Source: Chitinophaga oryzae
GTDB taxonomy: Bacteria; Bacteroidota; Bacteroidia; Chitinophagales; Chitinophagaceae
Length of the DNA stretch: 64,000 nucleotides
Reading direction: 5' to 3'
Assembly: GCF_012516375.2 (NCBI RefSeq)
Contig: NZ_CP051204.2
Location: 3,038,001 to 3,102,000 of the forward strand
In this document: one piece after another, positions 51,533 through 60,533 of the stretch
Layout of the letters: the number at the start of each line of letters is the position of its first letter
Numbering within the stretch: the first letter of the stretch is position 1
The notes under the pieces: generated by a model
Database searches by the model: none
What the model was told of the DNA's origin: nothing
What the model saw: the letters and a program-made list of their open reading frames with translations, nothing else
Program-made: the position numbers and the translations under genes

Positions 51533-52438
51533 TCAGATATGAATGTTATAATCTTGTTTTAGCAGTGCCACAACATCTTCCCTGGTTTCGCTGCCTTTTA
51601 GCTTCTGTTGAAACTCCTGTACATTTACGTCCACGAGCAAACGATACCAGTACCCCTGCATGAAATGAAACAAAAAGCCTTTATACCCGTCCAGAAAGCC
51701 ATAACGCAGGACATAGCGAAAAAGGAAATACATTGAAGCCCGCGCCCCGGGCGATAGTGCAGCATACACCTTTTCCTTCAGGAACCGCTTGCGTTTAGCC
51801 TGCGATCCCTGCGCTCTTAACAAACGGTCGTCTGTTTGCCAGAACCCGTAACGGATATTCAGCAGGTCCACCATCTCCCGGATCGCATAATTGTTATGCT
51901 TGTTTACCCACCAATGGATAGAGTTCAGGTTATCGTCTACGATATGTTCATTAAACCGTATGGTATTCCCTTCAGATAATACGATGTGTTCGTCCATCCA
52001 GCGTTGTTCGATGCTGCCCACCCGGTTGCGCCAGATCCTTAGCAGGGTATGCGGATAAAAACCTCCGTAGCGGATCCACTTTCCTTTAAACAGCACTTTC
52101 CGGCGTATATATATTCCCGTGATATCGCCGGCAATTGTGTCCAGGCGCGTAGCTATTTCCTGTTGCAGCCCAGGTTCGAGGTATTCGTCCGCATCCATCC
52201 GCATTACCCACGAAGCGGTAATGCCCGCATGGTCCAGCGCCCATTGAAACTGGTCCGCGTAGTTGATCCATTTGCGCTGAAAGACCCTTGCCCCGTAGCT
52301 TTCCGCGATGGATACCGTATCGTCTGTGGAAAAAGCATCCACGACATAAATGGCGTTGGCTATCTGCCGCAGGCTTTCGAGGCAGCGCGCCAGGTGCAAC
52401 GATTCATTATAGGTGAGTATCACTACGGCCAAATCCAT
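51533..52438 (-). CDS. GT2 family glycosyltransferase
   Basis: A 301-residue GT-A fold enzyme. It has the N-terminal 'VVILTYNESLHLARCLESLRQIANAIYVVDAFSTDDTVSIAESYGARVFQRKW' and the metal-binding DxD in MRMDADEYLEPG (about 98-102). This opening is like WaaE/KdtX-type transferases. There is no membrane segment, only amphipathic helices near the C-terminus. It adds one sugar to the growing lipid-linked unit, with donor unknown. It is packed with its neighbours: the GT4 gene's stop begins at the next base after its start region. Confidence 0.9.
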   Translation of the reverse strand: MDLAVVILTYNESLHLARCLESLRQIANAIYVVDAFSTDDTVSIAESYGARVFQRKWINYADQFQWALDHAGITASWVMRMDADEYLEPGLQQEIATRLDTIAGDITGIYIRRKVLFKGKWIRYGGFYPHTLLRIWRNRVGSIEQRWMDEHIVLSEGNTIRFNEHIVDDNLNSIHWWVNKHNNYAIREMVDLLNIRYGFWQTDDRLLRAQGSQAKRKRFLKEKVYAALSPGARASMYFLFRYVLRYGFLDGYKGFLFHFMQGYWYRLLVDVNVQEFQQKLKGSETREDVVALLKQDYNIHI

Positions 52439-53569
52439 CTAATTGTATTTTTTATAGAGTTGTACATAAGATGATGCCAGCCGGGCATCATTAAAATCAT
52501 CCCGGATTCGTCCGGGCGCGTTACGGGTGATGTACGTCCGCCTGAGCTTATCGCGGTACGCCTCCTCGAGCTGATCGCTGATAGCCTCCGTGGTGCTGAT
52601 CGATGTCACCCAGCCCATATCATGGTCCCGTACATAACCTGCCAGTCCGACCTGGTCGCTGATCAGTACCGGGGTGCCTGCATATAATGCTTCGATTACC
52701 ACGATCGCAAAGTTTTCGTTGCGGGAGGTGAGGGCGAAAAGATCGGTACCGGCCAGAAAATCAAACTTGTCCCCGCTGCCTTTCCAACCTACCCATTCAA
52801 CGTTGCCGCTCATGTCCAGTGAAGCTATCAGCGTCTTTAGCGTTCTTACATATTTGTCGTCGCCGGTGCCGGCAATGAGCAACCGGTAAGGGAAAGATAC
52901 CCTGGAGAGCGCAAGGATCAGCAAATCGAGCCCCTTCTTCGGGTCTATGCGCGATAAAAAGCTGATAGTAAACACGCTGTTTTCTGTACGGGTATAACTC
53001 CCTTCCGGTAGCGCTACAAGGTTAAATACCAGTCCTCCTTCCCAGCCTTTGATCACCTGCTGGCACTCTGCCCACTCCAGTTCCGATGAAACATGCAGAT
53101 AGGTGCTGCGTAGCAGGCGTTTGCCCATCGCTCTGTGCAGCAGTTGTTTGCTACGGTTGTTCCTGGCCGTGAGCACATAGTCACAGAACATGCCATGTGG
53201 CGACAGCAATGGTTTCAGTTTTTTCCATTTACAAATAAAGGAAGCTCCGATTACCAGGAGATTCCACCACGAGTGGATATGTATTTTATCGAACTGCCCG
53301 GCATTGGTCCACACCGCCTTCCATAACGCCGGTGATACGTGGGTATGGTCGCCGGTGATCCGTTTGAAATAGGTCACTTTTACGCCGTCCATCATCACGG
53401 TGCTGTTGGCCGCTATATCGAGTTCCCTGTCGCCATTGGCGGTGGTGGTATACACTTCCACCTGGTGGCCCATCAGCGTCAGTTGCTCTGCCAGCCGGGC
53501 TATCACGACAACGGGGCCACCGTATATATAGGCGGGTTTATAAGAAGGAACGATAAAAAGTATCTTCAT
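52439..53569 (-). CDS. GT4 family glycosyltransferase
   Basis: A 376-residue GT-B fold enzyme. The acceptor half starts 'ILFIVPSYKPAYIYGGPVVVIARLAEQLTLMGHQVEVYTTTANGD'. The donor half shows 'TISFLSRIDPKKGLDLLILAL' and 'LTSRNENFAIVVIEALYAGTPVLISDQVG', with the GT4 E-x7-E motif (ENFAIVVIE). It belongs to the retaining GT4 family. Acceptor and donor sugars cannot be read from the sequence. Its stop codon directly abuts the GT2 gene start with no gap, indicating coupled translation. Confidence 0.92.
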   Translation of the reverse strand: MKILFIVPSYKPAYIYGGPVVVIARLAEQLTLMGHQVEVYTTTANGDRELDIAANSTVMMDGVKVTYFKRITGDHTHVSPALWKAVWTNAGQFDKIHIHSWWNLLVIGASFICKWKKLKPLLSPHGMFCDYVLTARNNRSKQLLHRAMGKRLLRSTYLHVSSELEWAECQQVIKGWEGGLVFNLVALPEGSYTRTENSVFTISFLSRIDPKKGLDLLILALSRVSFPYRLLIAGTGDDKYVRTLKTLIASLDMSGNVEWVGWKGSGDKFDFLAGTDLFALTSRNENFAIVVIEALYAGTPVLISDQVGLAGYVRDHDMGWVTSISTTEAISDQLEEAYRDKLRRTYITRNAPGRIRDDFNDARLASSYVQLYKKYN

Positions 53570-53579
53570 AAAATGAGTA

Positions 53580-54656
53580 TTATTGGTCCATCGCGTGCAG
53601 GGAGTGCGCCGCGTTATTCACCATGGTGGTCATGGTCAGGTTGTCTTTTACAAATCCCCTGGCCTGCCCGCCCATGGCGGCAATTTCTTCGTCCGAAAGA
53701 GTGTCCAGCATATACAGGCACTCGTCCATGTTTTCGAAAATCAACCCGTTATAGCCATCCCGGATATAGCTGTACTCTACACATTGCAATACAGCTTCGC
53801 TGCGCCTGAATGTGCATACCGGCTTACCATAAGCCATTGCTTCCACGGCAGACAGCCCGATCCATCCGGGCTGGAAGTAGAGGTCTGCCAGTCCGAACAG
53901 CTCCTGTTTGGTGGCAGTGTCGTATACCGCGCCAAAGTCCAGCACATGGGGGTATGGCCGGAAGTCAGGTTTGTATTTCCCCGCCCCGATAATGATAAAA
54001 TTGTAGGCTGCGGGATCGGTTTCCGCGATGAGCTTTAACAGGAGGTCAATACGCCTGCCAGCTTCGTTAAACCGGGCGCAGTAAATCAATACCCTGCCGG
54101 CGGTAATGCCGTATTTCTTTCGTAGCGATGCCTTGTCGGCGACCGGCTGTTGTATGATCCGCTCTACTTCTGAAATGGTATTATTCAATGCTACGGCATT
54201 TAAACCGGGCATAATCCTGCGCCACAGCTCCATTTCACGGGGGGTATAAAACCAGGTGGCGTCGGCCAGCTGCATCATCCATTTCAGCAGCCGGCTGGGT
54301 TGCTGCTCTTCCTGTACATATCGTTTGACGGATATGCCGTGCCCCCAGAGGATCACCTTTTGTTTCAGGAATGGTTTGAGCAGCAGGATGATCCAGGTAG
54401 ACAGGTGGGCGAAATTGAGCATCAGCACCAGTACTTTGTAGTCCGACTTAAAAAACCGCAGTGGGTTGTATAGTACAAACGGTCCTATGTTCCAGGCTGA
54501 CAGCGGTTTAACGGAAGTGCTGCCGGCAGCCAGGTTTTGTTGCTGCAGCGCTTTCGTCCCGTGATAGCAATACAGGTCAAACGGTGCCTGCTCCCGCAGG
54601 CGGTTGAAGAAATGTTCCCTGTAATGTGGTACCAGTGGTTGTACGATCGCTATCAT
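53580..54656 (-). CDS. GT4-type glycosyltransferase
   Basis: A 358-residue GT-B enzyme. The N-terminus 'IAIVQPLVPHYREHFFNRLREQAPFDLYCYHGT' is the form seen in EPS and LPS transferases of this branch. The C-terminal half has 'GRVLIYCARFNEAGRRIDLLLKLI' and 'LADLYFQPGWIGLSAVEAMAYGKPVCTF', a typical GT4 donor loop with the second glutamate in SAVEAMAYG. The motif GLSAVE replaces the usual E-x-F-G, so the first acidic residue seems to be missing. Its start overlaps the propeller gene's stop by four bases (ATGA). Confidence 0.88.
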   Translation of the reverse strand: MIAIVQPLVPHYREHFFNRLREQAPFDLYCYHGTKALQQQNLAAGSTSVKPLSAWNIGPFVLYNPLRFFKSDYKVLVLMLNFAHLSTWIILLLKPFLKQKVILWGHGISVKRYVQEEQQPSRLLKWMMQLADATWFYTPREMELWRRIMPGLNAVALNNTISEVERIIQQPVADKASLRKKYGITAGRVLIYCARFNEAGRRIDLLLKLIAETDPAAYNFIIIGAGKYKPDFRPYPHVLDFGAVYDTATKQELFGLADLYFQPGWIGLSAVEAMAYGKPVCTFRRSEAVLQCVEYSYIRDGYNGLIFENMDECLYMLDTLSDEEIAAMGGQARGFVKDNLTMTTMVNNAAHSLHAMDQ

Positions 54657-56011
54657 ACCGGCATGTTTTTATGGGCATGAATAATACTGCTCACATCATA
54701 TCCATAGATCAGCCGGCTGCCCTCATGAATAGAGTCGAAAGCCACAATGCTGCCGTCGCGTTTCCAGCGCGGGTGCAGATCGCAGTGCAGGCCACTTCTG
54801 GTGAAGGCCAGCTGCTCCAGCGAAAATGCTTTTAACACGCCTTCATCTACTCCCTGCAGCAGGCGATCGGCCAGCTGTAAGTCTGGTTTGGTATCGATCA
54901 TCCGGTAGGTGCCCAGCGTGGTTTTCTGCTGTGTGCTGTATCGAAAGAGAAACAGTGTGCGGATGCCCTGCTGGTCGGGGTAGGTGTCGCAGATCATCCA
55001 ATCCCGGTCGGCCGGGCAAAACATAGGATGCCCGTCTTCCGTGATAATGTCTTTCGCCAGCATAGCGGGCATGGCATCGTCCGTATCTTCGAGCAGCAGC
55101 CAGTTAAAGGGCGCTACCGCTTTAGCGCCTTTCCCGCGTGTATACAATAGTTTCTTCAATACTTTTTTACCGTTGGCGATCAGGCCGGCGGGCATCATTT
55201 TATAGAGCAATGACCCGCGGAGTTTTTCGATGCCGCTGCCGGTCCTTCCCCAGATGGCGATATGGTTGTCATCTTTCCAGTCGAAATGGCTGAGAAAACC
55301 GGTGGACAGGCATCTGAGCCCGCTGCCGTCTGTGCCGACGGTCATCAGCCGTGTCGTTTCACCACCGTCTTTCAGCTTATACCGGTGTAAAAACGCCACC
55401 CTTGTTTGTGAGGGGTTCAGCACCAGGTGGGTGATGTAATGATGCTGCCCGAGCGATGGGTTCATCCGGTAGTTAGCCACTGCTGCCACGGATAGCAACA
55501 GTGACTGTTCTCCGGTATATATATTATGTTTAGTGATCCCGGAATCCACAGGCGCATGGATATGCGCCTGTTTGTCTGGAAGTCCGGTATAACCATATCC
55601 ACCAACACGGAATAACCGCGCATAGTCTAATCCAAAAGCAATGCCTTCGTCTGTAATCACATGTGCAGGCAATGGTAATGTGGATACACAGCGGCCGGCG
55701 CCCGTATCATAGATCCGGGCGCCCCATTTATTTCCTACGCGATCATTTACAATAAAAGTGTCTGTGCTGCCGATCCACTGCTGCCGGGCGCCCTGCGGGT
55801 AGTTGTACGCATAGGTGCTGCCCAGCCGGTGAAACTGCTTCGAGGCGTCAAAATAGCCAATGCCGCATGCTACCTGCGGGTCCGGCGGCGCCGTAATGTC
55901 CGGCGCCTGCAAAGCCAATAGCTTATCGCCGGCAGCATTCCATGCTACCAGGTCATGAAATCCAAAAAAGAAATGTCCCTCTCCGGCTGATAAAATGAAT
56001 TCCCTTTGCAT
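54653..56011 (-). CDS. Predicted beta-propeller protein in EPS operon, unknown role
   Basis: A 452-residue protein without a signal peptide or membrane segment. It reads as repeated four-strand blades: 'HFFFGFHDLVAWNAAGDKLLAL', 'YITHLVLNPSQTRVAFLHRY', 'FLSHFDWKDDNHIAIWG', 'GHPMFCPADRDWMICDTYPD' and 'HCDLHPRWKRDGSIVAFDSIHEGSRLIYGYDVS', reminiscent of TolB-like or oligogalacturonate-lyase-like propellers. The conserved-looking histidines (FHD, HFDW, HCDLHPRW) could form a metal or sugar site. It lies between pyruvyltransferase and GT4 genes with a 2-base gap and a 4-base overlap, so it is an integral operon member. I do not know its function: a sugar-modifying enzyme or a scaffold would both fit. 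Confidence 0.7.
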   Translation of the reverse strand: MQREFILSAGEGHFFFGFHDLVAWNAAGDKLLALQAPDITAPPDPQVACGIGYFDASKQFHRLGSTYAYNYPQGARQQWIGSTDTFIVNDRVGNKWGARIYDTGAGRCVSTLPLPAHVITDEGIAFGLDYARLFRVGGYGYTGLPDKQAHIHAPVDSGITKHNIYTGEQSLLLSVAAVANYRMNPSLGQHHYITHLVLNPSQTRVAFLHRYKLKDGGETTRLMTVGTDGSGLRCLSTGFLSHFDWKDDNHIAIWGRTGSGIEKLRGSLLYKMMPAGLIANGKKVLKKLLYTRGKGAKAVAPFNWLLLEDTDDAMPAMLAKDIITEDGHPMFCPADRDWMICDTYPDQQGIRTLFLFRYSTQQKTTLGTYRMIDTKPDLQLADRLLQGVDEGVLKAFSLEQLAFTRSGLHCDLHPRWKRDGSIVAFDSIHEGSRLIYGYDVSSIIHAHKNMPV

Positions 56012-56013
56012 AA

Positions 56014-56940
56014 CTAATGTGTTGTAATAAATGAGGATGTATCTATGGACTGTTCGCTTCGCAATAATGCGGTCTGGTCATGAATTTTATCGTCAATACG
56101 CCTGATCACGGCGTCCTCCGACAGATAGAACTCTGCTATGTTTTCCAGCGTTTTCAGCAACTCGGATTTTACCCGCTCCGGGATGAGAAATTCCGCGCTG
56201 ATACGATTGCCGGAGAGCGACTTTATTTTCTGATGGAGGAATGATTTACGGTATAGCTTTACCGGTGTGGCGTTGATATTATAGAGATGGATGGCCGTCT
56301 GCCAATCCATCCATTTAAACTCCGATACGCCACTGCCTTCTGTATGTGGGGTGGATAACAAAAACCTGTGCCAGGGGACCCTCAATGCATCGGCCAGGAT
56401 AGCGCCGTGCATGGCTTCGGTGATCACATACCGGGAAGCGGCTATCTCCTGCAGCGTGTACAATACGCCCTTTTCGGCGCGTGGAGAGATGTAGTTGAAC
56501 CCCAACCGGAAACAGAGGCTTTCCCAATCGAAAAAAGGTACCGATTTGAAGTAAGGCATTACGCTCACCTTGTATTTTTTAGGCAGATGCAACAGGCTGC
56601 TGAACTCCGGTAATTGACGGATGGCATAAGCGGCATCGGCGATATAGGGAAACTGGTTGTTGAAAGCATAGGCCGATAACGGCCCTCTCAGAAAGCGGAT
56701 ATCCCACCGGCTGTTGAGCTGAAATGTTTTATGGGTGGGCCGGACGCCGGTGCCAAATACAATTTTGCGCTGTGTTGCCAGGTCGCGGAACAGGGGAGAG
56801 CCATCGTACAGGATAGAGCCAATGCCGAGGAACACATCGGGATCGTCATTTTTTCCCTCGCCAAACAACTGCGGCCACAGCCAACCGTTCAGGTCATCCC
56901 CGAAATTACCTTTAGGATCTCTGTAATAAACATAATTCAC
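56014..56940 (-). CDS. Polysaccharide pyruvyltransferase
   Basis: A 308-residue cytoplasmic enzyme of the PS_pyruv_trans/CsaB/GumL family. It opens 'NYVYYRDPKGNFGDDLNGWLWPQLFG', then 'FLGIGSILYD', 'VFGTGVRPT', 'RFLRGPLSAYAF', and 'RYVITEAMHGAILADALRVPW', the last carrying the EAMHG motif typical of the family. It adds a pyruvate ketal from phosphoenolpyruvate to a sugar, giving the polymer negative charge. The start codon is GTG: the frame offers no ATG nearby and an upstream in-frame extension is not supported. It is 11 bases after the GT4 gene's end. Confidence 0.88.
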   Translation of the reverse strand: MNYVYYRDPKGNFGDDLNGWLWPQLFGEGKNDDPDVFLGIGSILYDGSPLFRDLATQRKIVFGTGVRPTHKTFQLNSRWDIRFLRGPLSAYAFNNQFPYIADAAYAIRQLPEFSSLLHLPKKYKVSVMPYFKSVPFFDWESLCFRLGFNYISPRAEKGVLYTLQEIAASRYVITEAMHGAILADALRVPWHRFLLSTPHTEGSGVSEFKWMDWQTAIHLYNINATPVKLYRKSFLHQKIKSLSGNRISAEFLIPERVKSELLKTLENIAEFYLSEDAVIRRIDDKIHDQTALLRSEQSIDTSSFITTH

Positions 56941-56951
56941 GTTGCAATCAT

Positions 56952-58097
56952 TTATAGGTTAGCAATGGGTAAGGCTTTAGAGGCGTAGTGGGTGTTGGTC
57001 CATGCGGTAAAATCAATGGCGCGCTTTTCCCAGCTATGTGCCGCTTTATCCACCGGCGCCGGCTTCAGTTCCCCCGATGCCAGCCGGCTGATAAGCGCAG
57101 CCAGTGAGGCCGGCGCCTGGTTGTCGAAATAATGTCCATCCCTGCCGAATATCTCCGCAGGCTCGCCAATATTGCCGGTAAACACAGGTTTGTTAAAAGG
57201 TATGTACATATAGATTTTGCTGGGACAACGCGCCCAATCCTGTACGGTATCGTTGAGTGGAGATATAAAGGCGTCTGCGGCAGCGAAATAGGAGCTCAGT
57301 TCCTCTTCCGGCGTATAACCCAGGAACTGCACCTGTGAAGACAATCCCTTCTCTTTCACAAAAGCGCTGGCCTCTTCCTGGTGGCGCCCCCGTCCCAGCA
57401 GCAGCAGGGTTGTGTCCGGACGTTCGCGGCAAATGATTTCCATGGCCTGCAACATGCTAAACAGCCCATAGTTACGGGTAAGCGTGCCCATATAGAGCAA
57501 CAGCGTTTTACCGGCATACATTTCCTTTAACTCCTGGTAACGGACGCGGGGAGATTCCACCACGTCGTTGTTGAAAGCATAGGGGGAGTAGAGTATGGGT
57601 AACTGCTTCCGGAAGAGCTGCGCGGCTTTTTTCGTATAGGTCTTACAAAGGTATTGACTGGCGCATAATAGCCCGTCGGCATACAATACCGACCACTGTT
57701 CCAGCGCCAGCATGGCATATTTACGCAGGCCCTTGTTGTCCGGGATGCCGGAGGGTAATTCCGAGTGTTCAATGAGTATGACGGGCTTGTGTTTTAGTTT
57801 GTTTTTTAAGATCCGGTTGCGGAAGCTAAAAGAGCAAAAGACAATGTAGTCAGGGCCTATTTCATTTACCAATGCTGTTTTAATACGTACTTCTGCTGTT
57901 GCCGTACCTTCGGGATAGTAATGTACCTGCACGGCATCACTGCATTCCATGGCAATGCGTTTTCTGTTCTCGTCACTGTCCTGTGCAATGATAGCCACCT
58001 CCCAGCCGATGGACAGGAGGGGGTTGGCCATGCCGATGGCCCGTTTCATGGTGGCAATGGATTTAATGTCGCCGAGTGTAATAAAGCATATTTTCAT
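56952..58097 (-). CDS. GT4-type glycosyltransferase
   Basis: A 381-residue GT-B enzyme. The N-terminus 'MKICFITLGDIKSIATMKRAIGMANPLLSIGWEVAIIAQDSDEN' begins directly in the first strand of the fold. The donor half has 'LLYMGTLTRNYGLFSMLQAMEII', 'FLGYTPEEELSSYFAAADAFISPL' and 'CPSKIYMYIPFNKPVFTGNIGEPAEIF'. The site SKIYMYIPFNKPV takes the place of the usual E-x7-E, as in GT4-like proteins of the DUF1972/WfgS kind. An in-frame ATG at 58205 would add 36 residues of Lys/Arg/Trp-rich sequence overlapping the polymerase gene and is rejected. A gap of 19 bases separates it from that gene. Confidence 0.82.
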   Translation of the reverse strand: MKICFITLGDIKSIATMKRAIGMANPLLSIGWEVAIIAQDSDENRKRIAMECSDAVQVHYYPEGTATAEVRIKTALVNEIGPDYIVFCSFSFRNRILKNKLKHKPVILIEHSELPSGIPDNKGLRKYAMLALEQWSVLYADGLLCASQYLCKTYTKKAAQLFRKQLPILYSPYAFNNDVVESPRVRYQELKEMYAGKTLLLYMGTLTRNYGLFSMLQAMEIICRERPDTTLLLLGRGRHQEEASAFVKEKGLSSQVQFLGYTPEEELSSYFAAADAFISPLNDTVQDWARCPSKIYMYIPFNKPVFTGNIGEPAEIFGRDGHYFDNQAPASLAALISRLASGELKPAPVDKAAHSWEKRAIDFTAWTNTHYASKALPIANL

Positions 58098-58116
58098 AGT
58101 GCCTGTTTTTTGCCGT

Positions 58117-59382
58117 TTATATTTCCCCCTTCGGGGCGATGAAAGCCATTGTTTGGGATGCAGGCTCCATAGCTGCTGCTTCATTTCTTTCCGTGATGCA
58201 TTCATAGTATGCCCGCAGCAGGATAGCGCCGATTGCCGGGATATTGAACCGCAGCTGCTGTATCGGTGAAAAAAGGAAGGTCCAGATCACTCCCAGGGTC
58301 ATCAGTACCAGCACCGGGTACAATGCGGTGTCTGCGGCATTACCTATCAGGTAGAATCCCATCCTCAGCAGCAGGATAAACACTGCCAGTACCGCCAGGA
58401 ATCCGCCGATCCCGCAGTTGACCCAGGCCCCCAGCAAAATCGAATGGCTGGGGATGAGGTGGTCGGTGGAAGTGGCCAGCTGCTCATTCATTTCTTCATT
58501 CTGGTAGAGCAGCAGGATGCGGTAATATTTGAGGTTATCGTCTTTCGCCCAGGAACCATGGCCGAACAAAGGGGCGTCGCCGATGGCTGCCAGTGCCGCA
58601 AAGGTTTCACCACGGCCTGTCATCAGCAGCTCCAAAGGGTTGTAGGGATTGTCCAGGCGCTCTATTTGCTCAGATGCATGTTCTCCGCCCCACTCATGGT
58701 TTAATACGGCATTCACATAACATCCATAGGCAAACTGGAAGAGCAGCAGCCCCGCTATGCCAAATACCAGGAGCCGGTCGCGGGTGAGTTGCATCCCGCT
58801 GTTAAAACAGTAAATGATGATAGCGCCCAGGAAAAAGATCATCCCTGTTGAGCGGGAGTCCCTTGCGATACACAGCAGGCAGTATGAGAGCAACAGCGCC
58901 AGAACAGCTTTCCAGTGGCCTTTCCGGTACAATAAAAAGGAAAGGACATATACGCCGTAGGAGAGGATGGGCACCATTTTAAATTTGAAATAGGACATGT
59001 CCGTGTCTGCATTGTCGTCTGTCCATATAATGTTCTTTATGAGGGTCATACACAGAAAGAAGAAGATAACGGTATCATCTTTCATTATTTTGAACAGAAA
59101 GAGAAAAGAGAGTATGGACATGATAATGGCGGCCCATCCGCGCATGAAATTTTCAGCTGTGCTGTTCACGATGAACAAGTCGGTGATTGCCTGAAAAACA
59201 AACAACGCTGTCAGTGCCACAATGATTTTGCGGAACATCGGGAAAGCCCTGAAGTCGCGGATGTCAAATACAAACGGGGCGGAGAGCAGCACCATGATTT
59301 CATTCAGTTTCAGCTGTCCTACCAGTGCTACATTCACGCCGCTGAGCAAAGTATATAGCGCTATCTTAAACCGGTTGAGCAT
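58117..59382 (-). CDS. O-antigen-polymerase-like (Wzy) membrane protein
   Basis: A 421-residue inner-membrane protein with about 11-12 hydrophobic segments and one large periplasmic loop (about 220-330). That loop holds 'LELLMTGRGETFAALAAIGDAPLFGHGSWAKDD' and 'STDHLIPSHSILLGAWVNCGIGG'. The RGE, GHGS and SHS pattern is typical of Wzy polymerases and WaaL ligases, with the basic and histidine residues contacting the pyrophosphate carrier. In an operon with a flippase and initiating transferase, polymerisation of repeat units is the natural role. The 17-base overlap with the preceding GT4 gene shows tight coupling. Confidence 0.82.
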   Translation of the reverse strand: MLNRFKIALYTLLSGVNVALVGQLKLNEIMVLLSAPFVFDIRDFRAFPMFRKIIVALTALFVFQAITDLFIVNSTAENFMRGWAAIIMSILSFLFLFKIMKDDTVIFFFLCMTLIKNIIWTDDNADTDMSYFKFKMVPILSYGVYVLSFLLYRKGHWKAVLALLLSYCLLCIARDSRSTGMIFFLGAIIIYCFNSGMQLTRDRLLVFGIAGLLLFQFAYGCYVNAVLNHEWGGEHASEQIERLDNPYNPLELLMTGRGETFAALAAIGDAPLFGHGSWAKDDNLKYYRILLLYQNEEMNEQLATSTDHLIPSHSILLGAWVNCGIGGFLAVLAVFILLLRMGFYLIGNAADTALYPVLVLMTLGVIWTFLFSPIQQLRFNIPAIGAILLRAYYECITERNEAAAMEPASQTMAFIAPKGEI

Positions 59383-60529
59383 GGGTTGTCATTTTACCGC
59401 GCACGGCGTAGTTAATAATCTGCTGTAAGCGCTGCTTGTTGACCTCAAGACTGTATTCTTTCCGGAAATCTTTCTGCAGCAGGACGCCTTTGTCTGTATT
59501 GCTGTCGAAACTGAGCAGTGACTGTTTAAAGGCCGCGGGGCCGTCGGCCACGATGAAATGGTTGCTCCTGACGCCTTCCACGCCTTTGGATGTGCTGATG
59601 ACCGGTGTGCTGAGCGCCATGGCTTCCAGGCATTTTAACCGGGTGCCGCTACCGTGTATCAGGGGGATGATGACCGCGGCGGCCACGGAGATATACCATT
59701 TTACATCGTCTACTTTGCCGAAGGCTACAATATTCTGGTATTCCTCTTTGCCGGTGATGCGTTTCAGCGCTTCCTTTGAACCCCTGCCTACGAGCCACAG
59801 GTCGTATTTGGCGGCGAGCGCGTTATCCCATACATTTTCAATAAACCATTTCAGGCCGGCAAAATTCATGTATACGCCAAAGTTGGCCGTCATTACCAGC
59901 ACCCGTTGTTGTTTTTTGCCCGACAGGAGATAGTCTTTCTGATCGAGGAAATTGGGTACGGTGAATACTTTTTTTTCCGGCAGGAACCGGGTATGATAGG
60001 CCCGGTCGTCATCGCTGACTACCAGTACGGCCGCTGCCTTTTTAAAGTAGAGGCGTTCGTGCAGTTTCTCCATGCTAAAGAGCTGCAGCTTGCGCAACCT
60101 GTCCGGCAGGCTGCCCGATGGCAGCTGCCAGGTGATCATCGGTTGCGCATTGTGGGTGCCCAGTATCACGGGGATGTTCCGGGCAGAAAAGAAGGAGATG
60201 TAATGGCCTACATAGCCATAGTCCAGGATAGCGGCAGCTATCGGGTATTCTTGGCATATTTTCCGGAATATGTCCATGATGACGGGGGAGCGCTGGAAGT
60301 ACTGCTTGCCGGTAATGCGCGTCAGCAGGTCAAAATCTTTTACTTCATACGTATGGAACGTGACATGAGGGAGACGATAAAGCGCCGGATCTGCTTTTTC
60401 CACGTTCCGCACCACGGCAATTACCTCGTATCCCAGTTGTGACAGGGCTTTGATCAGGTAATAACTCCTGATTCTTTCTCCCCCGTTTTGTGGGAAAGGC
60501 GATATGTCTGTGAAGAAGAGTATATGCAT
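59366..60529 (-). CDS. GT4-type glycosyltransferase
   Basis: A 387-residue GT-B fold enzyme. It opens 'HILFFTDISPFPQNGGERIRSYYLIKALSQLGYEVIAVVRN', as in Stp1/WsaF-like transferases. The donor half shows 'VLVMTANFGVYMNFAGLKWFIENVW', 'LWLVGRGSKEAL', 'GKVDDVKWYISVAAAVIIPLIHGSGTRLKCLEAMALSTPVISTSKGVEG', the last with a complete GSGTRLKxLEAMA motif for nucleotide-sugar binding. This 'sugar transferase, PEP-CTERM/EpsH-associated' like pattern is common in EPS gene clusters. Its 3' end overlaps the polymerase gene by 17 bases, and it begins four bases after the flippase gene's end. Confidence 0.9.
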   Translation of the reverse strand: MHILFFTDISPFPQNGGERIRSYYLIKALSQLGYEVIAVVRNVEKADPALYRLPHVTFHTYEVKDFDLLTRITGKQYFQRSPVIMDIFRKICQEYPIAAAILDYGYVGHYISFFSARNIPVILGTHNAQPMITWQLPSGSLPDRLRKLQLFSMEKLHERLYFKKAAAVLVVSDDDRAYHTRFLPEKKVFTVPNFLDQKDYLLSGKKQQRVLVMTANFGVYMNFAGLKWFIENVWDNALAAKYDLWLVGRGSKEALKRITGKEEYQNIVAFGKVDDVKWYISVAAAVIIPLIHGSGTRLKCLEAMALSTPVISTSKGVEGVRSNHFIVADGPAAFKQSLLSFDSNTDKGVLLQKDFRKEYSLEVNKQRLQQIINYAVRGKMTTHAQPV

Positions 60530-60533
60530 ATTG

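Noticed and set aside
58098..58205. 36-residue N-terminal extension of the GT4 gene ending at 56952
   Set aside because: Overlaps the polymerase gene and adds Lys/Arg/Trp-rich sequence before the first strand of the fold.
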